A DNA stretch of 45,063 bases from a virus: positions 1 through 45,063 of the IMG/VR virus record IMGVR_UViG_3300018083_000053; one strand, written 5' to 3'. Within the stretch, counting starts at the first letter, position 1; the number at the start of each line of letters is the position of its first letter. Shown in pieces: positions 13,350 to 22,835 of this stretch. The translations under genes were made by a program, and so were the position numbers. The notes under the pieces were generated by a model, which was not told the DNA's origin, searched no databases, and saw only the letters and a program-made list of their open reading frames with translations.

Positions 13350-15855
13350 CTTTAGCGAACTAGAAGAGCATTTCCGAGCGCATGCCTCTGACTTGGGTCT
13401 CGTGACCCAAGTCTTTTCGGAGGGTCCAATCAATGCTTCCATTGCAATTGTTGGTGAAGGTCCGGGCGAATCAGAGGTCGCTAAAGGACGACCATTCATC
13501 GGAGGGTCCGGTAGACTCCTGTTCGAGACCCTCAAGACTATTGGCTTGGATCGCCCAAGCGTCTACGTCACAAATGTGGTTAAGCGCCAGATATCCCTCT
13601 CCCGAACGGGTAATGAGCGAAATGAAGTACGGCGTGAAGAGTTCGACAAGTGGGCAGACCTTCTGGATTGGGAATTATCGCGACTCCCTAACCTTAAGAC
13701 TGTACTCATCATGGGGAACTTTGCTTTACATGCCCTTCTTGGTGAAGAGAAAGTCACTAACTGGCGGGGGAGTGTGCTTCAAGGTGCGAAACTCCCCGGT
13801 AATCGATTAGGTACTTACGTCGTTACGATCAATCCCGCGTATGCTATGCGTGAACTTAAGCTCGAACCCGTCTTCACTCTAGATATCAGGAATCGTCTTG
13901 GCTCGATCGTCAAGGGTACATATAAACCGTATGAGATTAGCACACTCATCAATCCAACTTACAAACAGGCTCTTGGAGCTATCAGGGAAGTCAAAGATGC
14001 TCGTAAACCTACAAGCCTCGATATCGAATGGATTGGAAAAGAAACCGCCTGCGTTGGCTTTGCTAACGATCCGCATCACTCCGTTTGTATCAACTGGCGA
14101 AGCGATCGAGATAACAGGTATAGCCTCAGCGAGGAAGCCGATATCCTTTACGCACTTCAAGACTTGTGTGACTCACACAGACAAAACGACGTACCTCTTA
14201 TTGGGCAAAATGCTCAATTCGATTGTTATGCTCTACGACTTAAGGATTGGCTCTCTGTCAGTTTCTCAGACGACACCTTACTCCAGCACCACACGCTCTA
14301 CCCGCAACTCCCGCACAGCCTCGGGTTTCTCACGTCGCAGTATACAACGCATCCTTTTTACAAAGATGAATATGATAGCTGGCGAGAAGGAGGTAACATT
14401 GACGATTTTTGGAGATACAACGGCAAGGATACCTGTATAACGTTGTACGCTTGGGAGCGTATGTGTAAAGAGTTAAAAGAACAAGGGCTGTGGGACTTCT
14501 ATCGCAACCATGTTATGCGAGCGCATCCCCACCTTGTGAGTGCAACGGTTCATGGCGTCGCAGTTGACGAGAAGCGTAAGCAGGATATCGTGAAACTCGT
14601 CGCGGAGGATGTGCAGCATATCCTCGATCAATTTCACCACTGCGTACACCTACTGACTGGTGATCCGTTCTACTCGCCTAACCCCGGCTCTTGGCAGCAG
14701 ATGAAAGACCTGTACTTCAATCGTCTGCAACTCAAGGGTCGGGGTACCTCTACTGACGAAGCTAACAGAGCGCAAATGCTCAAGAACCATGACACGCCTA
14801 TGTTAGCTAAGGAGATGATTAGTTATGTCAACAGATATGCGGAGGAAAGTAAGTTTCTTGGTACATATGCAGAGTCCAAAGTTGGTCCTGACGGGCGCTT
14901 TCGTTGCGAGTACAAGCAAAATGGAGTCCAGAAGGCTCCGGGCCGGTTGTCCTCTGCTGGTCTGCTTGATGGGCAAGGAGGTAATATGCAGAACCAACCT
15001 GTACGGGCAAGAGAAATGTATGTGTGTGACCCCGACATGGTATTCGGGTACTTCGATCTTAGTCAAGCGGAGGCTCGCGTCGTTGGTTGGCGAGCGGGAA
15101 TTGTCAAATGGATGCACCAATTTGAGAAGGCCCGTCTTGATGGTATCTATGACTGCCATCGTGCCCTTGCGAGCGATATGTTCAAAATCCCCTACGATCA
15201 AGTCCCAAAGGAGGACTTCGATGAAGATAAAAAACCGACCATTCGATACGTTGCGAAAAGATGTCGCCACGGGCTCAATTACCGAATGGAAAGATTTAAG
15301 CTTTCCGAAGTTACTGGACTCACATACAACGAAGCCTCAAGAAATTTCATCATCTATCACACCACCACTCCGGAGCTTGAAAAGTGGTGGGATGCAGAAG
15401 AGAAAGGATTCCGAAAGAACAAAGAAGTCTACAATGCGTTGGGGCGTCGATTCAAGGTTATACAACGGATCGATGATGAAGTCCTTAAAAGCATTGTGGC
15501 ATTTTACCCGCAATCAACCATTGGTGATAAGATTACTCGCGTGTGGTATCAGAGCGAGTCGGATGATCTTTGGCCTGACGACGCACGTATTGCTATTGAT
15601 GTTCATGATAATCTTGTATGTATTGCTAGTCATAGGACTATCAAAACTGCTCTGGCTATAATGTGTAAGTACGCTGAGGAACCGATACCGATTAGGAACG
15701 TGTTCACCAACAGGACCGAACAACTAATCATCCCGGCTGAGGCGAAGATAAGTTATCCCGTGTCCTACGTTCTCAACGACAAAGGCAAGTGGGAATATAA
15801 ACCCGATCCCAAGGGAGTACATCGGTGGTCACATCTGGAAAAGGTAAAGCTCTAG
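13273..15855 (+). CDS. Family A DNA polymerase with uracil-glycosylase-like N-terminus (860 aa)
   Basis: ATG 13273 follows GGAG. Residues 55-205 resemble a family 4/5 uracil-DNA glycosylase: V-G-E-G-P-G-E-S-E, a G-x-P-F-I-G-x-S-G-x-LL loop and I-N-P-A-Y-A-M-R. The Fe-S cysteines are absent and the usual motif-2 His is Asn, so activity is doubtful. Next is a 3'-5' exonuclease (D250-x-E252, N313-x3-D317, Y382-x3-D386), then the polymerase: motif A D595-L-S-Q-A-E-A-R, motif B K662 with H666 and Y670, motif C V-H778-D779-N780. It is the replicative polymerase of the phage. Palindrome copy 14166-14178 lies within the exonuclease part. Confidence 0.9.
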   Translation: MLKKLPTIKLTTPLSQVGTLPTTTNSFSELEEHFRAHASDLGLVTQVFSEGPINASIAIVGEGPGESEVAKGRPFIGGSGRLLFETLKTIGLDRPSVYVTNVVKRQISLSRTGNERNEVRREEFDKWADLLDWELSRLPNLKTVLIMGNFALHALLGEEKVTNWRGSVLQGAKLPGNRLGTYVVTINPAYAMRELKLEPVFTLDIRNRLGSIVKGTYKPYEISTLINPTYKQALGAIREVKDARKPTSLDIEWIGKETACVGFANDPHHSVCINWRSDRDNRYSLSEEADILYALQDLCDSHRQNDVPLIGQNAQFDCYALRLKDWLSVSFSDDTLLQHHTLYPQLPHSLGFLTSQYTTHPFYKDEYDSWREGGNIDDFWRYNGKDTCITLYAWERMCKELKEQGLWDFYRNHVMRAHPHLVSATVHGVAVDEKRKQDIVKLVAEDVQHILDQFHHCVHLLTGDPFYSPNPGSWQQMKDLYFNRLQLKGRGTSTDEANRAQMLKNHDTPMLAKEMISYVNRYAEESKFLGTYAESKVGPDGRFRCEYKQNGVQKAPGRLSSAGLLDGQGGNMQNQPVRAREMYVCDPDMVFGYFDLSQAEARVVGWRAGIVKWMHQFEKARLDGIYDCHRALASDMFKIPYDQVPKEDFDEDKKPTIRYVAKRCRHGLNYRMERFKLSEVTGLTYNEASRNFIIYHTTTPELEKWWDAEEKGFRKNKEVYNALGRRFKVIQRIDDEVLKSIVAFYPQSTIGDKITRVWYQSESDDLWPDDARIAIDVHDNLVCIASHRTIKTALAIMCKYAEEPIPIRNVFTNRTEQLIIPAEAKISYPVSYVLNDKGKWEYKPDPKGVHRWSHLEKVKL

Positions 15856-15974
15856 CTATACAGTACTCAATTCACTACCGTCTGCACTGGATCGATGTGT
15901 TCGATGATAGCAGAGGTGCTTGGGTGTTCAGTTGGTTTGATCCGGAGGCATATAGCATATGGAGAAAGCTTTAA
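15825..15974 (+). CDS. Hypothetical small aromatic protein (49 aa)
   Basis: GTG 15825 is preceded by GGGAG and overlaps the polymerase end. The product is rich in Trp, Tyr and Asp (YRLHWIDVFDDSRGAWVFSW). Overlaps the next gene by 16 nt. The arrangement of ribosome-binding site and overlaps supports it; function unknown. Confidence 0.55.
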   Translation: MVTSGKGKALAIQYSIHYRLHWIDVFDDSRGAWVFSWFDPEAYSIWRKL

Positions 15975-16216
15975 CGTTTCGTCACTGGCATCAGGAGTTG
16001 CGTAACCTCCTAATCCAACAAGGGTTACAAGGTGCCAGAGAGAGTGCTATAATCAAGCACTTTAAGAGTGAGGACGAGGATGAAGTTGTAGGGTACCTCG
16101 AACTGTTGCTCAAGGAGGATAGGGTCCAGAAATTCAAATATGGGAGGTACGTCTATTGGCGAGCGACCGTAAACATACTGGAGTCGATATCTTCAAAAGC
16201 CACAACAAAATCTTGA
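15959..16216 (+). CDS. Winged-helix-like small protein (85 aa)
   Basis: ATG 15959 follows CCGGAGG. Helix-rich first half (ELRNLLIQQGLQGARESAII), then VVGYLELLLKEDRVQKFKYG and RYVYWRAT, the recognition helix and wing of a small winged helix. Another candidate DNA-binding protein, placed at the end of the replication operon. Confidence 0.6.
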   Translation: MEKALTFRHWHQELRNLLIQQGLQGARESAIIKHFKSEDEDEVVGYLELLLKEDRVQKFKYGRYVYWRATVNILESISSKATTKS

Positions 16217-16380
16217 AGTATGCTATGGCTATGAAGCGTAACATGAACAAGAAGAACATCAAAGCCGGCAAGGCTAAGTGTCCGTTCTGTGAAGGCTTCT
16301 GGCACGCTCGCATATCGTCGTACAACGGCCACATGCACATGAAGTGCGACGGCACTTGCAACATCTTCCTGATGGAATAG
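16156..16380 (+). CDS. Zinc-ribbon-like protein, TTG start (74 aa)
   Basis: TTG 16156 has a GGGAGG site; ATG 16225 would give a shorter form. Residues CPFC, then H and H, then C-x3-C make a four- or six-ligand metal site. Last gene of the rightward arm, ending a few bases before the shared terminator. Function unknown. Confidence 0.65.
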   Translation: MASDRKHTGVDIFKSHNKILKYAMAMKRNMNKKNIKAGKAKCPFCEGFWHARISSYNGHMHMKCDGTCNIFLME

Positions 16381-16381
16381 A

Positions 16382-16412
16382 AAGAGCCCCGTGTGAATCA
16401 CACGGGGTTTTT
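16382..16412. terminator. Bidirectional terminator between converging arms
   Basis: The palindrome copy 16391-16403 is extended by four C/G pairs on each side (16387-16407). A TTTTTCTTT run follows on the + strand and a weaker CTCTTTC on the - strand. It should stop both the rightward and the leftward transcripts. Confidence 0.85.
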
Positions 16413-16414
16413 CT

Positions 16415-19400
16415 TTATCGCCCGTCACTCTTCTCGTGACCCTCTACGTCTTCAGGGTTGCGTATCCCCAGTTCGTTCGGGTCAAGCATGTTGACGGTGA
16501 AGTGCTTGTCTCCGAGCAGCTTCCGTATCTCAGGCATCTGGTCGATTCTCTGCTCGGTCGCCCTAATGGTCCTCAACATCACCCGAGCGACTTCATTGTG
16601 CTGCGCTGCGTAGAAGTCTCTCACCTGCCTAAAGTTGGTCGGATCGACATTGTGGTCTGCCAGATAATCGCTCGTATCTGCCATCTTGTCGGTATCATGG
16701 GTCGCTAGCCACTGGGCTTCATTACCACGATTAACCGTCTTCATACGGGCCACAAGCGAACCATACTTCATGTAATCTTTCCACATGGACTTCCAGCCGA
16801 TGCCGCCCTTACTAGGCATGTCTCGTTCAAATGTCTTTTGCATCTCACCCATCATCATCTTGTACAGTGGGTTCTGCGGCTCGGTCTGAGTGTTACCGGG
16901 ATTCGGTACCATGTCGCTATAGCTAGGCGGCTTGTCTGGCAGGAATGGCGTCGTGGATACGCCACCTTCCTTCGACGCTGGCTTCTGCTTGACATCACCC
17001 CTGTTGATATCCCACACATTCCATCGATAGAGTAGGTCATCGATGACGTGCTTCCTTCTCCAGAGTTCTTCGCTCACCTCTGTAGACATAGCCACTTGTG
17101 GCTTGTACCCAAGCACGTCGCCCAAGCCTGTCGTGCGTTCCAGAATACGTTCGCCAACCTGTTGACCCACAGCCTTAGGCACCTCACCCCAATTAGGCGC
17201 ACTCGTTCCAGCCTGATAAGCTTGTATCCCCAAGTCGGCTAATGCCGGTACGATGGCTCTGGCTGTAAGTTCTAACGAACTCTCACCACCACCGAGGGTT
17301 ATATACGGGTTTACCCTACGCTTCTGGATGCCACCCAACCAGCCCTGTGGCGATACTGCTCCTTGCAAGCCAAGCATCGCGTTGTACCAACTCGGTTGCG
17401 GAGGTATGATCGCTCCGCCAAGCATGCCCCACGCAGCGGCCGCTAAGTCCTCTCTCATGGTGTGCATATTCAAACCGAAGTACTGCTGCCACCATGCACG
17501 GGTCATATACCTTTGAAGAATGCCCTCCTGATACTGCTTGAACTCAACACCCTCTCGGGGCGGCCTGCCTCCTGCTGGTGCGAAGTACGTATTGTTCATC
17601 AGCGGGTTGTCACCACGCCCTTGCATCTGATAGGCCACATAGTCGTAAGGGGCTCTGCCTTCCTTTAGCGCTCGTTCCTTATCCTCTTCCGTCTGATGCA
17701 TATTCCACAGATACGCCGCAGTCTCAGGCATTACATGCGACGCAGCGAATGCCAAGTTCGCCCTTACAGGATTATCACGCATGGCCTTTATCGTCGATGC
17801 TGGACTCTGAGCCAATACGCCAGCCCAAGGAACGGTCATTCTTGCGCCGTGTGCGCCCACTCCTATAGCCTTATAGAAGTTAGCCCGTCCCTCACCCGGC
17901 CCTTGGTAGCCGAGTGTCTCCTGTTTGTTCGTCTTCGGATTGGTTGAATAGATAAATCCTCTGGTCGATGGGTCGCCAGTATAGTTCCGCATGCGAGCGG
18001 CAAGTTCCGCATCAGACATGGGGCGCTCTCTGCCACCGACTCTTATGGTTGGACGCTTTGTATCTGTCGCTGTCTTACCGACTTTGTACGCCCATGCGAA
18101 GTTGGGAGCTTCCTGCACCGAACGCAGAACTTCATTCGCTGCATGGCCTGTCTCTTTTATCCCACGTCCCACAGCCTTTGTCGGCTCCCATGCAAACTTG
18201 TGCCAAATCTCGCTTACCTTTTCCATGTAGTCATGGACAGGTGCCATCGCTGGATTGGTGTTCTGTAACTTCTGCTTCGTAATGTTCGTGTGAATCACAC
18301 GGTCCTGTTGCAAAGTCGTCCCTGAATATGCACCAGCGTCAAGCATACGCTTATAGAACGAATCGCTGTATGCTTTCTCCATGGCACGAGACATTAGATT
18401 GTGGTGCTTTGGATCGATTAGTTGTCCTAAGTTTGAGTTCTGAATCCTGTTCTCGAACCACGCGACGGTTGGTGACATGGCATTCAACGCTCGTGGCGTG
18501 ATCTGTGCCGGTATCGCTGCAAGCGTACTGAATGGTCCTGCTGCGGTTCTCGTTCGACCCTGAGCGTCCTTTACTCCTACAGGTGCCGTAGCCCATCCCT
18601 GTTCCATAGCTCGAACCATACCAGTCGGTGCAAACCAAGGTGCGAATAAACCTGTTGTCGTTGCTTGAAAGAGGTTCTTGGATGTCTGGAATGCCTGACC
18701 CCAACCAGCCACAGGCATATGATCAGCATTGAGCATGCTTACGATCAGTGGATCAGCCGTCCAGTGAGTAACTTGGCCGCCCATCTTACGAGTAAGCACT
18801 GCCCCATTCTCTGAGGCTATCGGATTGTTCCTCACCCACTCTGCTGTACGTGGCGTGAACGCACTGGACGATGCCACATTGTTTATGTAATGTTGCTCGG
18901 CATCGAACTTCATTTGATTGGCTAAGGCTTTACGCATAGCCGTCTCGGTCAGGCTGAGAGGGTTATCCCCGGCAAGGACCGATTTAAGGAAATCATATGG
19001 GTCTTTCTTGTGTGAGAACACCGGAGCAGTCGGCATCTTTACAGCTTGATTAGCTAGTGCGACTGGATGCTCTACCCAATTGGTATTCCTGTTGCTGATG
19101 AAATCGCGTGTTGCAGCTAAGTTGTTCTGCAAGTTGGCATGCTGCGTCACGAAGTCAGGATGGTCTTGTTCTAGCCTATGCGCCTTGTCTTGGGCAATGG
19201 TCAGATTGTACGTCCTGCCAAAGTTATCCTCTACTGTATCGGGATACTTACCTATCGGGTTCGTCTTTCCTGACTGTAACTTCCTTCGCTGAATGTCATT
19301 GTTCGTCAGATGCTCGACAATCATACGCATCTTGAGGTATTCGGGGAACGAAGGCTTAACCTTCGAGAACTCGTGCAAGTCTTTGATCGTAACAGGTACA

Positions 19401-21640
19401 TCGAATCTGAAATCGTCCGTGAGTATCTTGCCCTCAACGATGGCCCGATTAATTAGGTTGCCAGCACCGGAGCCTGTCTGTACACGCCATTTCTGCTTGG
19501 CTACATCAGCGGCGAAAGGATCGATTCCCACGCTCTTGCCCTTATCATATCGTGCCTGTCGATCGGCAATGTCAAGCATGGCCTGATAGTTGTCTATGAT
19601 ACCACCCTTGATAATGTCGCTCGGTATGCTTGATGCCTTGGTCCCCGGAGCGCCTGCTACGTCCCGTCGTGGATCGAATAGGTCTGCGATGCCAGTCCAG
19701 CCGAATGGCCTCATCTCCTTTGTGGCTCTAACCACGGTACTCACCTGAGAGACACCCGCACCGAAACCTAGAGCGAATAACCCACCATAGACCATACCCT
19801 GTAGCTTCTCGTCATTCATCACGACAGGTCCGCCGGGAGTATTAACGATCAATGGAGGCGCACCAAAGACACTCGCAGCATGGGCAGGTGAGATTGGGTT
19901 GAGATTGGGAATAGGATAGTTCTGTGCTGCTTTCTCTGCCAGCGGGCCGATAACAGTTTCTCCAACTCCTGCCCATCCCAAATTTTTCAATGTACGTAGT
20001 ATGCCGGGACCAACATTCTCGCCTATTGCTTGTCCTACCGCTTGGGCCGGGTTCACAGCATTTGGATCGATACCCATCGTACCTTGTCGTGCCTTCGTCC
20101 AGTCCTCTGTCCTATTCGCAATGTCGAACGCTGTTTGCTTTGCTGCATCACTGTCAGCTAGAATCCCGGCTGCACCTACGACGGGAGCCGCTACGCCGCC
20201 AACGATCTGTACAGGTTGGGCCATAATGCCACTAGGGATACCCTGAGCGATACCCTTTACTGCTTCGCCCTGTTGCTGTGTTGCTGCGTTCTCCGCATCT
20301 GCCATAGCCTCACTTGTTTCCCCGATGTTCGGTATCGGAGCAGTGAATGAGCGCATGACAGCTTTGAGCTTGTCGAGGAAGCTCAGGTCTGGAGGCGGTG
20401 CAGGCTTTGGAGTAACTACAGGCGGCCTGTTCTGAGCCTGATAGTTATCTATCGTGGAGAACATGCTCGGCCCAGAGGCATCGTATAATGCCTGTTGTCC
20501 CGGAGAGATCATTCCGGGGATGGGCATGTTGCTCTCAGGGATACTTCCCTCGGCTCCGGGGATCACACCTTGCGGCATGTCTGTGTGACTCACACGAGAA
20601 GTAGGTACACGCGCTCCACGAGTAACCTCAGCGCTCTTGCCTGCTCCGGCCCGGTTGACTAACTCAGTCGCGGCTTGAATCCTCTCGATAGGAGTACCCC
20701 TCATCAGGGCTGCGACCTGCGCAACCGCCTTGGGGCTTTCCATCCCGCCGCCTTGGACAACATCAGTCTGCTGTGCCGTCGGGGTCGGGTTCAGGAACGA
20801 GCGTAGTTCCTCTACTGAAACGTCTGGTTGTCTTGCCTTGGCATTCATCAACATGCGGAATGCACGGGCACCTGCATGACCGCCGGGGCCGCCACCCCAA
20901 TCGTTGAATCGCTCTCGATTAATGTCTATTCCGGGGCCGCCCTTAATGTAATTCGGATCACCTGCGGAACCCTGATCCGTATGACCCTTAATCGTGTTGC
21001 TGGTATATGCCTGTTGAACAAGGTCAAAGAGTTCCTTGAGGCGCTTCGGGTTGCTGGCTATCTCATTCATCCGGCCCTCGACCAATCCGGGAACACGGGC
21101 AGGGCCATAGAAGCTATTCGGGCCTCCCTTCGCCATATCCTCTACAGAACGCTTCGCATATAGAGCCCGATTGAGTAGGCTCTCGATCACGGCAGGGCCT
21201 GCACCTTGGTTCTCAAGAGAGAGCAGTGCAGCCAGTCGCAATTTCAACTGGGGATTGCTTTCAATCTCCTTTGCTAGCGGAGCCCGTATCGTCTTTAGGT
21301 AGTCTGTACGTGGCGCAACAGGAACGTCCCTAGACGGACTTGGTTCTTGTGATATCTCTTGTGGGCGAATCTGTGCCGTGGAGAGCTTCCCTAGATCGAT
21401 CGGTGGCTCAGGCTTAGCCATCTCGCTCGGCACATACACCGGCCTTTCGACCGGGGTCTGCTCCATGCGAGATTGATCCTTCGGGGGATATATTGAAGTC
21501 GCCTGCATCTTTTGAAGTTGAAGCAACTCAAGCTTCAACTTCTCTTGATCGGAGAGTTCTTCCTCTGGCGTCCGTGGCGTTACCTTAATCTCTTCTTCGT
21601 CGGGAGTATACTGTTCCATCCTGTCTTCGTCGTCAGCCAT
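16415..21640 (-). CDS. Giant ejection-type virion protein with hydrolase-like domain (1741 aa)
   Basis: Last gene of the leftward operon; ATG follows a palindrome copy and AGGAGAGTACT. Residues 1-110 are charged and disordered. About 112-300 contain SLEN (Glu143), VIESLLNRA and a Tyr/Gly-rich part, which resembles phage peptidoglycan hydrolase domains. Then come a Gly/Ala-rich, membrane-seeking stretch (about 450-650) and a long helical region. By size, position behind the tail genes and a wall-degrading end, it is the likely counterpart of T7 gp16-type ejection proteins, which leave the virion and open a channel through the envelope. Two palindrome copies are internal (18288-18300, 20583-20595). 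Confidence 0.7.
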   Translation of the reverse strand: MADDEDRMEQYTPDEEEIKVTPRTPEEELSDQEKLKLELLQLQKMQATSIYPPKDQSRMEQTPVERPVYVPSEMAKPEPPIDLGKLSTAQIRPQEISQEPSPSRDVPVAPRTDYLKTIRAPLAKEIESNPQLKLRLAALLSLENQGAGPAVIESLLNRALYAKRSVEDMAKGGPNSFYGPARVPGLVEGRMNEIASNPKRLKELFDLVQQAYTSNTIKGHTDQGSAGDPNYIKGGPGIDINRERFNDWGGGPGGHAGARAFRMLMNAKARQPDVSVEELRSFLNPTPTAQQTDVVQGGGMESPKAVAQVAALMRGTPIERIQAATELVNRAGAGKSAEVTRGARVPTSRVSHTDMPQGVIPGAEGSIPESNMPIPGMISPGQQALYDASGPSMFSTIDNYQAQNRPPVVTPKPAPPPDLSFLDKLKAVMRSFTAPIPNIGETSEAMADAENAATQQQGEAVKGIAQGIPSGIMAQPVQIVGGVAAPVVGAAGILADSDAAKQTAFDIANRTEDWTKARQGTMGIDPNAVNPAQAVGQAIGENVGPGILRTLKNLGWAGVGETVIGPLAEKAAQNYPIPNLNPISPAHAASVFGAPPLIVNTPGGPVVMNDEKLQGMVYGGLFALGFGAGVSQVSTVVRATKEMRPFGWTGIADLFDPRRDVAGAPGTKASSIPSDIIKGGIIDNYQAMLDIADRQARYDKGKSVGIDPFAADVAKQKWRVQTGSGAGNLINRAIVEGKILTDDFRFDVPVTIKDLHEFSKVKPSFPEYLKMRMIVEHLTNNDIQRRKLQSGKTNPIGKYPDTVEDNFGRTYNLTIAQDKAHRLEQDHPDFVTQHANLQNNLAATRDFISNRNTNWVEHPVALANQAVKMPTAPVFSHKKDPYDFLKSVLAGDNPLSLTETAMRKALANQMKFDAEQHYINNVASSSAFTPRTAEWVRNNPIASENGAVLTRKMGGQVTHWTADPLIVSMLNADHMPVAGWGQAFQTSKNLFQATTTGLFAPWFAPTGMVRAMEQGWATAPVGVKDAQGRTRTAAGPFSTLAAIPAQITPRALNAMSPTVAWFENRIQNSNLGQLIDPKHHNLMSRAMEKAYSDSFYKRMLDAGAYSGTTLQQDRVIHTNITKQKLQNTNPAMAPVHDYMEKVSEIWHKFAWEPTKAVGRGIKETGHAANEVLRSVQEAPNFAWAYKVGKTATDTKRPTIRVGGRERPMSDAELAARMRNYTGDPSTRGFIYSTNPKTNKQETLGYQGPGEGRANFYKAIGVGAHGARMTVPWAGVLAQSPASTIKAMRDNPVRANLAFAASHVMPETAAYLWNMHQTEEDKERALKEGRAPYDYVAYQMQGRGDNPLMNNTYFAPAGGRPPREGVEFKQYQEGILQRYMTRAWWQQYFGLNMHTMREDLAAAAWGMLGGAIIPPQPSWYNAMLGLQGAVSPQGWLGGIQKRRVNPYITLGGGESSLELTARAIVPALADLGIQAYQAGTSAPNWGEVPKAVGQQVGERILERTTGLGDVLGYKPQVAMSTEVSEELWRRKHVIDDLLYRWNVWDINRGDVKQKPASKEGGVSTTPFLPDKPPSYSDMVPNPGNTQTEPQNPLYKMMMGEMQKTFERDMPSKGGIGWKSMWKDYMKYGSLVARMKTVNRGNEAQWLATHDTDKMADTSDYLADHNVDPTNFRQVRDFYAAQHNEVARVMLRTIRATEQRIDQMPEIRKLLGDKHFTVNMLDPNELGIRNPEDVEGHEKSDGR

Positions 21641-21668
21641 AGTACTCTCCTGTGTGACTCACACGAAC

Positions 21669-22415
21669 TTAGTAGTCCTTGGACTCACTCTCGCCAGAGG
21701 TTTCGCCGGCTTCCTCATCGTATTGCGGGTTGACCTTGCCCTTGTCACTATCGTCTTCGTTCATGTATCGTGCAGCAGCACCATCACCGAATTTTTCGTC
21801 AAACGCCTCGACCATGCTGTCCGTCGGGGCTTCTCTCAATCGTTCGATATCGTTCCGTGTGGGTGCGTCCACACCATCGAACGTGGCACCTTTACGGTCG
21901 ATCTCACGACTGACCATATCCATCTCAGGGGTTTGGTTAGGATCGGGCATGGGCGTCTGTCGAGGATCGTCCATTGGCTCGACTTCATCGGAGAAGCCAG
22001 TCATATCTAGCCCTTTATATTCTTTCGGAAGGTTGCCACGAATATTCTGATTAGCAGTATTGGTATTGTAGAGTTCTTGATCGGTTGCTGGTCCTCGACC
22101 TACAGGGCCTCCCCCGAGTTGCTGAGTCCTACTACGATCAAAGTCGCCGCGGGGTAATCCTCCTTGTGCCATCCTATCTCGTGGATCACCACCACCCCCC
22201 TGCATACCTTGCATCGCGACCTGCGCTCCTGCCATGCGAGGATCGCCACCACGCATATGGGCTTCTATGCCTGCGCGAGCCGCAGGGTCTTGCATAAGCT
22301 CTTGAAGCTTCTGTTGTAAGGCCCCTGCCATGCGAGGATCACCTCCCCCACCCTGCGGCATTGGAGCCTGACCACCACCTTGCTGCATCGCCATCAATTC
22401 ATCAATTCCGGCCAT
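21669..22415 (-). CDS. Gly/Met/Gln-rich virion-type protein (248 aa)
   Basis: The N-terminal 100 residues are low-complexity with four copies of a GGDPRMAG-like unit. The C-terminal 60 residues (DAPTRNDIERLREAPTDSMV onward) match the end of the protein at 22836-23693. Lies among the ejection-protein genes, so a virion role is likely, but no fold is recognised. Confidence 0.7.
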   Translation of the reverse strand: MAGIDELMAMQQGGGQAPMPQGGGGDPRMAGALQQKLQELMQDPAARAGIEAHMRGGDPRMAGAQVAMQGMQGGGGDPRDRMAQGGLPRGDFDRSRTQQLGGGPVGRGPATDQELYNTNTANQNIRGNLPKEYKGLDMTGFSDEVEPMDDPRQTPMPDPNQTPEMDMVSREIDRKGATFDGVDAPTRNDIERLREAPTDSMVEAFDEKFGDGAAARYMNEDDSDKGKVNPQYDEEAGETSGESESKDY

Positions 22416-22426
22416 ATCACTCTCCT

Positions 22427-22807
22427 TTAGTATTGCACATTGTACGGATCGGGTAGTTCGCCTCTCGTCCTAGGACGGTCGTCTTTGCTATCGATCTCCT
22501 GAGCGACCATCTCTTCGGGTGCTATAGGTCGTTGTGGAGGTGCTTCTGCCGCCTGAGCCCTACTGCCCATAAGCTGGCCCATATCAGGCATACGTGAAGC
22601 CTGCGCACGTTCCAGCATCTGCTCAAGCACCTCAGGATGCCGCATCAAATTGGCTATCACGGTTCGCACGGCAGCACCTACAGCCCCGCCGCCGCCACCA
22701 CCTGCTGACTGCATCCCTTCACCGGGGACAGGTATCCCACCAGTGTTGCCACCCGGAGCGCGCATTCTAGCACCGTGCATACCCAATATTTCATTGACTC
22801 CGGGCAT
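22427..22807 (-). CDS. Gly-rich small virion-type protein (126 aa)
   Basis: ATG 22807 is placed behind AAGGAGAGCAAT, directly after palindrome copy 22821-22833; a longer frame upstream is out of context. Contains a G6 run, a helix with the L-x-R-H-P-E-V pattern and a C-terminal M-V-A-Q-E-I-D-S-K segment similar to one in the 248-aa neighbour. Function unknown. Confidence 0.7.
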   Translation of the reverse strand: MPGVNEILGMHGARMRAPGGNTGGIPVPGEGMQSAGGGGGGAVGAAVRTVIANLMRHPEVLEQMLERAQASRMPDMGQLMGSRAQAAEAPPQRPIAPEEMVAQEIDSKDDRPRTRGELPDPYNVQY

Positions 22808-22835
22808 ATTGCTCTCCTTCGTGTGACTCACACAA

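Noticed and set aside
1-16414. Avoidance of GANTC outside the palindromes
   Set aside because: A hand scan found about thirty other GANTC sites in this arm, somewhat fewer than random expectation but not absent, so no clear avoidance can be claimed.
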